Source of the DNA: Burkholderiales bacterium
Lineage (GTDB): Bacteria; Pseudomonadota; Gammaproteobacteria; Burkholderiales; Burkholderiaceae_C
Direction of reading: 5' to 3'
Assembly: GCA_028869035.1 (NCBI GenBank)
Contig: JAGWTL010000129.1
Span: forward strand, 1 to 7,844
DNA: 7,844 nt
This document shows positions 6,060-7,844 of the stretch, piece after piece. Below the pieces are notes generated by a model. The model saw nothing but the letters and a program-made list of their open reading frames with translations. It was not told where the DNA came from and did not search any database. Each line of letters begins with the position of its first letter. The first letter of the stretch is position 1. The position numbers and the translations under genes are program-made.

Positions 6060-6503
6060 ATGTCGGGATCCCCCTCGCTCGAATCCACCGCCGTCCACCT
6101 GCTGCGCAGCATGCCGGAGGCCGTGATCTTCTGTGACCTGGAAGGCATCATCCGCGTCTGGAACGGCGGCGCCGAAAAGGTCTTCGGCTGGTCGGCCGCC
6201 GAGGCGGTGGGCCAGAGCCTGGACCTCATCATTCCCGAGCGCATGCGCAAGGCGCACTGGGACGGCTTCAACCAGGCCATCGAACGCGGTGGTGTCAAAC
6301 CCGGGCGCACGTCCATGATCACGCGCTCGCTGCACAAGAGCGTCGAGTTCATCTACGTGGACATGAGTTTCGAGATGGTGCGCGACGAGGCCGGCAAGAT
6401 GCTGGGCTCGATGGCCGTGGCGCGTGACGCCACCAAGCGCTTCAACGACGAGAAGGCCCTGCGCAAGCAGCTGGCCGACCTGACGGCCAAGCCGGCGGGC
6501 TGA
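6060..6503 (+). CDS. Stand-alone PAS domain protein
   Basis: This 147-residue, soluble, single-domain PAS protein has no kinase, cyclase or DNA-binding output. The PAS core covers about residues 8-125: a PEAVIFCDLEG strand pair, the typical RVWNGGAEKVFGWS segment (32-45) with VGQSL after it, a loop with IIPERMR, and the closing GSMAVARDAT strand. A short charged helix (126-144) follows and could mediate dimerisation. No obvious heme-binding His or flavin-binding Cys (LOV motif NCRFLQ) is present, so the ligand cannot be named. The start at 6060 has GAAAG six bases upstream. The hemerythrin-like gene begins four bases after its stop, so the two are almost certainly co-transcribed and probably act in the same sensing path, with the PAS protein passing a signal to a partner encoded elsewhere. 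Confidence 0.85.
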   Translation: MSGSPSLESTAVHLLRSMPEAVIFCDLEGIIRVWNGGAEKVFGWSAAEAVGQSLDLIIPERMRKAHWDGFNQAIERGGVKPGRTSMITRSLHKSVEFIYVDMSFEMVRDEAGKMLGSMAVARDATKRFNDEKALRKQLADLTAKPAG

Positions 6504-6507
6504 AGCC

Positions 6508-7047
6508 ATGGGCACGGCTCTGCCCGGCTTCGATGCCCCGGCCGTGGGCTTCGAGCAGCCTTACGAGATGCTGGCCGCCTGCCACGAGCGTGTGCAGCGC
6601 AGCCTGGACCTGCTGGGCCGTCTGGTGGATCACCTCGACGACAAGGGCCACGACGCGCAGACGCGCTCGGCTGCGGCCGACGTGCTGCGCTACTTCGATA
6701 TCGCCGCGCCCCTGCACCACCAGGACGAGGAACTGCACGTCTTTCCCCTGCTGCTCAGGCGGGAGGATGCCCCGCTGCACACCGTCGTGTCGCGCCTGCA
6801 GGCCGAGCACCGGGAGATGGAGGTGCTGTGGGCATTGCTGCGTGTGGCCATACTGCGCTGGCAGGAGCCCGACTGCACCGACGGCGTGAGCGCAGAGCTA
6901 CGCGCTGCGATCGAACGCTTTCGCGGGATCTATGCTGGTCACATCGAAGCCGAGGAAAGCCAAGTGTTCCCGGCGGCGCGCGTAGCCATGAACCAGGCCA
7001 AGCAGGAGGCCATGGGCCGCGAGATGCAGGCGCGGCGCCAGGGCTGA
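6508..7047 (+). CDS. Hemerythrin-like (HHE) diiron protein
   Basis: This 179-residue, probably all-helical cytoplasmic protein carries the ligand pattern of hemerythrin-like domains. H26 is in helix 1; HHQDEELHVFP (70-80, H70/H71 and E74/E75) in helix 2; H101 in EHREME in helix 3; and H145 with E149 in HIEAEESQVFP in helix 4. These residues can hold an oxygen-bridged diiron site. Related bacterial proteins bind O2 or react with NO or peroxide, or help iron-centre repair (YtfE/RIC), but the sequence does not say which. Family members with this HHxxEE...FP spacing are often annotated only as hemerythrin domain-containing. It follows the PAS gene by four bases without a strong ribosome site, so coupled translation is likely. 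The last helix is charged and rich in Gln and Arg. Confidence 0.9.
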   Translation: MGTALPGFDAPAVGFEQPYEMLAACHERVQRSLDLLGRLVDHLDDKGHDAQTRSAAADVLRYFDIAAPLHHQDEELHVFPLLLRREDAPLHTVVSRLQAEHREMEVLWALLRVAILRWQEPDCTDGVSAELRAAIERFRGIYAGHIEAEESQVFPAARVAMNQAKQEAMGREMQARRQG

Positions 7048-7056
7048 ACTCAGCCC
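7041..7056. terminator. Inverted repeat across two convergent stop codons
   Basis: GGGCTGA (7041-7047) and TCAGCCC (7050-7056) are perfect 7-base arms around two bases. In RNA this would be a six-pair stem with a four-base loop. The arms contain the stop codons of the hemerythrin gene and the stress-protein gene, which face each other two bases apart. No T-tract follows on either strand, so intrinsic termination would be weak. Confidence 0.3.
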
Positions 7057-7487
7057 CGCACGACAAACACCGGGAGTTGCGCGTGCGAGAGCACACGCTG
7101 GGCCACGCTGCCCAGCACCACCTTCTCCACCCCGCGCCGGCCGTGCGAGCCCATGACGATGAGGTCGGCGCCCAGTGTCTTGGCCGTCTCCAGGATGCCG
7201 CGCCAGATGGTGTGCGCCTCCACCACCTGCGTGCTGACCGTCACCCCCGCCTTCGACAACACAGCGCGCGCGGCCTCGGTGGCCTCTTGGGCTTCGGCGC
7301 TGGCCGCGCTCAGGTACTCGGCCTGGCCGTAGGCGAAGTCACTGCCCAGGCCGGTGAAGGGATAGGGGTCGATCACGTAGATGACGCTGACCGCGCTGCC
7401 GAAAGCCCGGGCCAGGCCGGCCGCCGTCTCCACCGCTTTCTGCGCGGTCTCTGAACTGTCCACGGGAACCAGGATGTGCTTGAACAT
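7050..7487 (-). CDS. Universal stress protein, UspA family, ATP-binding type
   Basis: This 145-residue cytoplasmic protein has a single Usp domain. It starts with the family pattern KHILVPVDSSE (D10) and has the nucleotide-binding motif G-2x-G-9x-G-S intact: G113, G116, G126, S127 (GSHGRRG...LGS). It is therefore predicted to bind ATP and form dimers. It ends with LPVFVVRG, as usual. A strong Shine-Dalgarno AAGGAG (7498-7493) lies five bases before the ATG. The 2OG dioxygenase gene ends 17 bases upstream on the same strand, so the two may share a transcript. Such proteins help survival in stasis, hypoxia or other stress. A Usp domain is also what the neighbouring KdpD lacks, but a link between them is only speculation. 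Confidence 0.93.
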   Translation of the reverse strand: MFKHILVPVDSSETAQKAVETAAGLARAFGSAVSVIYVIDPYPFTGLGSDFAYGQAEYLSAASAEAQEATEAARAVLSKAGVTVSTQVVEAHTIWRGILETAKTLGADLIVMGSHGRRGVEKVVLGSVAQRVLSHAQLPVFVVRG

Positions 7488-7492
7488 GGCGA

Positions 7493-7498
7493 CTCCTT
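7493..7498 (-). promoter_or_regulatory. Strong Shine-Dalgarno of the universal stress protein gene
   Basis: AAGGAG, read on the minus strand, lies five bases before the ATG at 7487 in the 17-base gap after the dioxygenase stop. It fixes the start and suggests high translation. Confidence 0.75.
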
Positions 7499-7504
7499 GC
7501 TGTA

Positions 7505-7844
7505 TCAGCTGACGGTGTCTTCGCCCTGGAAGGCGCCGGCGCGCAGCGTGACGACCAGCGTATCACGGTAGGCCGGCTGCGCCAGCGGCTGGATGGGCGT
7601 GGTCTCGTGGACCACACGCGCATCGTCCAGCAGCAGCAGGGACCAGGGTTCGGCCAGCGTGAAACGCTGGCCGTTGGGACCTGCGGCCTCGAACACGCGG
7701 GTCTCGCCGCCCTTGACACCACGCCGCTCCACCAGGAACACGGCCACCAGGTCCACGCCGTCGCGGTGCGCGCCCTCGGGCGTGGGCCGGCCGATGCCGT
7801 CGGTGGTGTCGATGCGGAAGGGGTGGGCCTCCACGTACCAGCGC
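7505..7844 (-). CDS. 2OG-Fe(II) dioxygenase family protein (PF10014-like), C-terminal part; N-terminus beyond the window
   Basis: The frame is open to the right edge (it begins RWYVEAHPFRI there), so the GTG at 7834 is not the start. The 112 visible residues hold the double-stranded beta-helix core. TPEGAHRDGVD supplies the H-x-D iron motif, and ARVVHETTP supplies the distal His. The Arg in AYRDTLVVTLRA is the likely 2-oxoglutarate contact. This arrangement, with LVERRGVKGGETRVFE between them, fits the 2OG-Fe_Oxy_2 family, which includes free-amino-acid hydroxylases such as bacterial isoleucine dioxygenase. The substrate here is unknown. Family members run to roughly 220-260 residues, so about half is missing. 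The protein ends in a short EDTVS tail, and the stress-protein gene follows 17 bases downstream. Confidence 0.85.
   Translation of the reverse strand, partial: RWYVEAHPFRIDTTDGIGRPTPEGAHRDGVDLVAVFLVERRGVKGGETRVFEAAGPNGQRFTLAEPWSLLLLDDARVVHETTPIQPLAQPAYRDTLVVTLRAGAFQGEDTVS

Noticed and set aside
7832..7834. GTG as the start of the dioxygenase gene
   Set aside because: The frame stays open to the edge, and the visible part is only the C-terminal half of the family fold.
1..7844. Mobile element, phage, CRISPR or defence system
   Set aside because: No transposase, integrase, regularly spaced repeats or known defence-gene families are seen; base composition and coding style are uniform across the window.

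Overview
This window is high-GC DNA, fully packed with genes, and most likely comes from a betaproteobacterium of the Burkholderiales/Comamonadaceae type. That placement rests on the gene families and base composition only. There is no rRNA, tRNA, CRISPR array, insertion sequence or other clear mobile element, and no gene-free stretch over 170 bases. Eight genes are visible, and the two at the window edges are cut.

Region 1 (1-1750, plus strand) holds two translationally coupled genes (ATGA overlap). The first encodes a two-domain protein with the fold of 4-hydroxyphenylpyruvate dioxygenase (HPPD), in which two of the three iron ligands appear to be missing. The second encodes a sugar-isomerase-like TIM barrel with an intact metal-binding set. 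Together they resemble the two halves of the fused QuiC-type 3-dehydroshikimate dehydratase, here encoded separately and in the opposite order. The likely job is making protocatechuate from 3-dehydroshikimate during quinate/shikimate breakdown.

Region 2 (1772-5890, minus strand) reads, in transcription order, KdpD-like histidine kinase, KdpE-like response regulator, Kup potassium transporter. The kinase has only the C-terminal half of a classical KdpD: four membrane segments, a GAF-like region and the kinase core. It lacks the N-terminal KdpD and Usp domains. The target genes usually paired with this two-component system (kdpFABC) are not in the window, and the single-protein transporter Kup stands in their place. 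The same tandem 9-base repeat, with an 11-base period, lies upstream of both the kinase gene and kup. It is a good candidate for the KdpE operator and suggests autoregulation plus direct control of kup.

Region 3 (5891-7047) begins with a 169-base divergent intergenic region containing several inverted repeats. It then runs on the plus strand into a small PAS-only protein and a hemerythrin-like diiron protein four bases downstream, a likely redox, oxygen or NO sensing pair with no output domain.

Region 4 (7050-7844, minus strand) has the C-terminal part of a 2OG-Fe(II) dioxygenase (PF10014-like, running off the right edge), followed 17 bases later by a stand-alone ATP-binding-type universal stress protein. 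The overall flavour is ion homeostasis and stress sensing beside an aromatic-catabolism pair.
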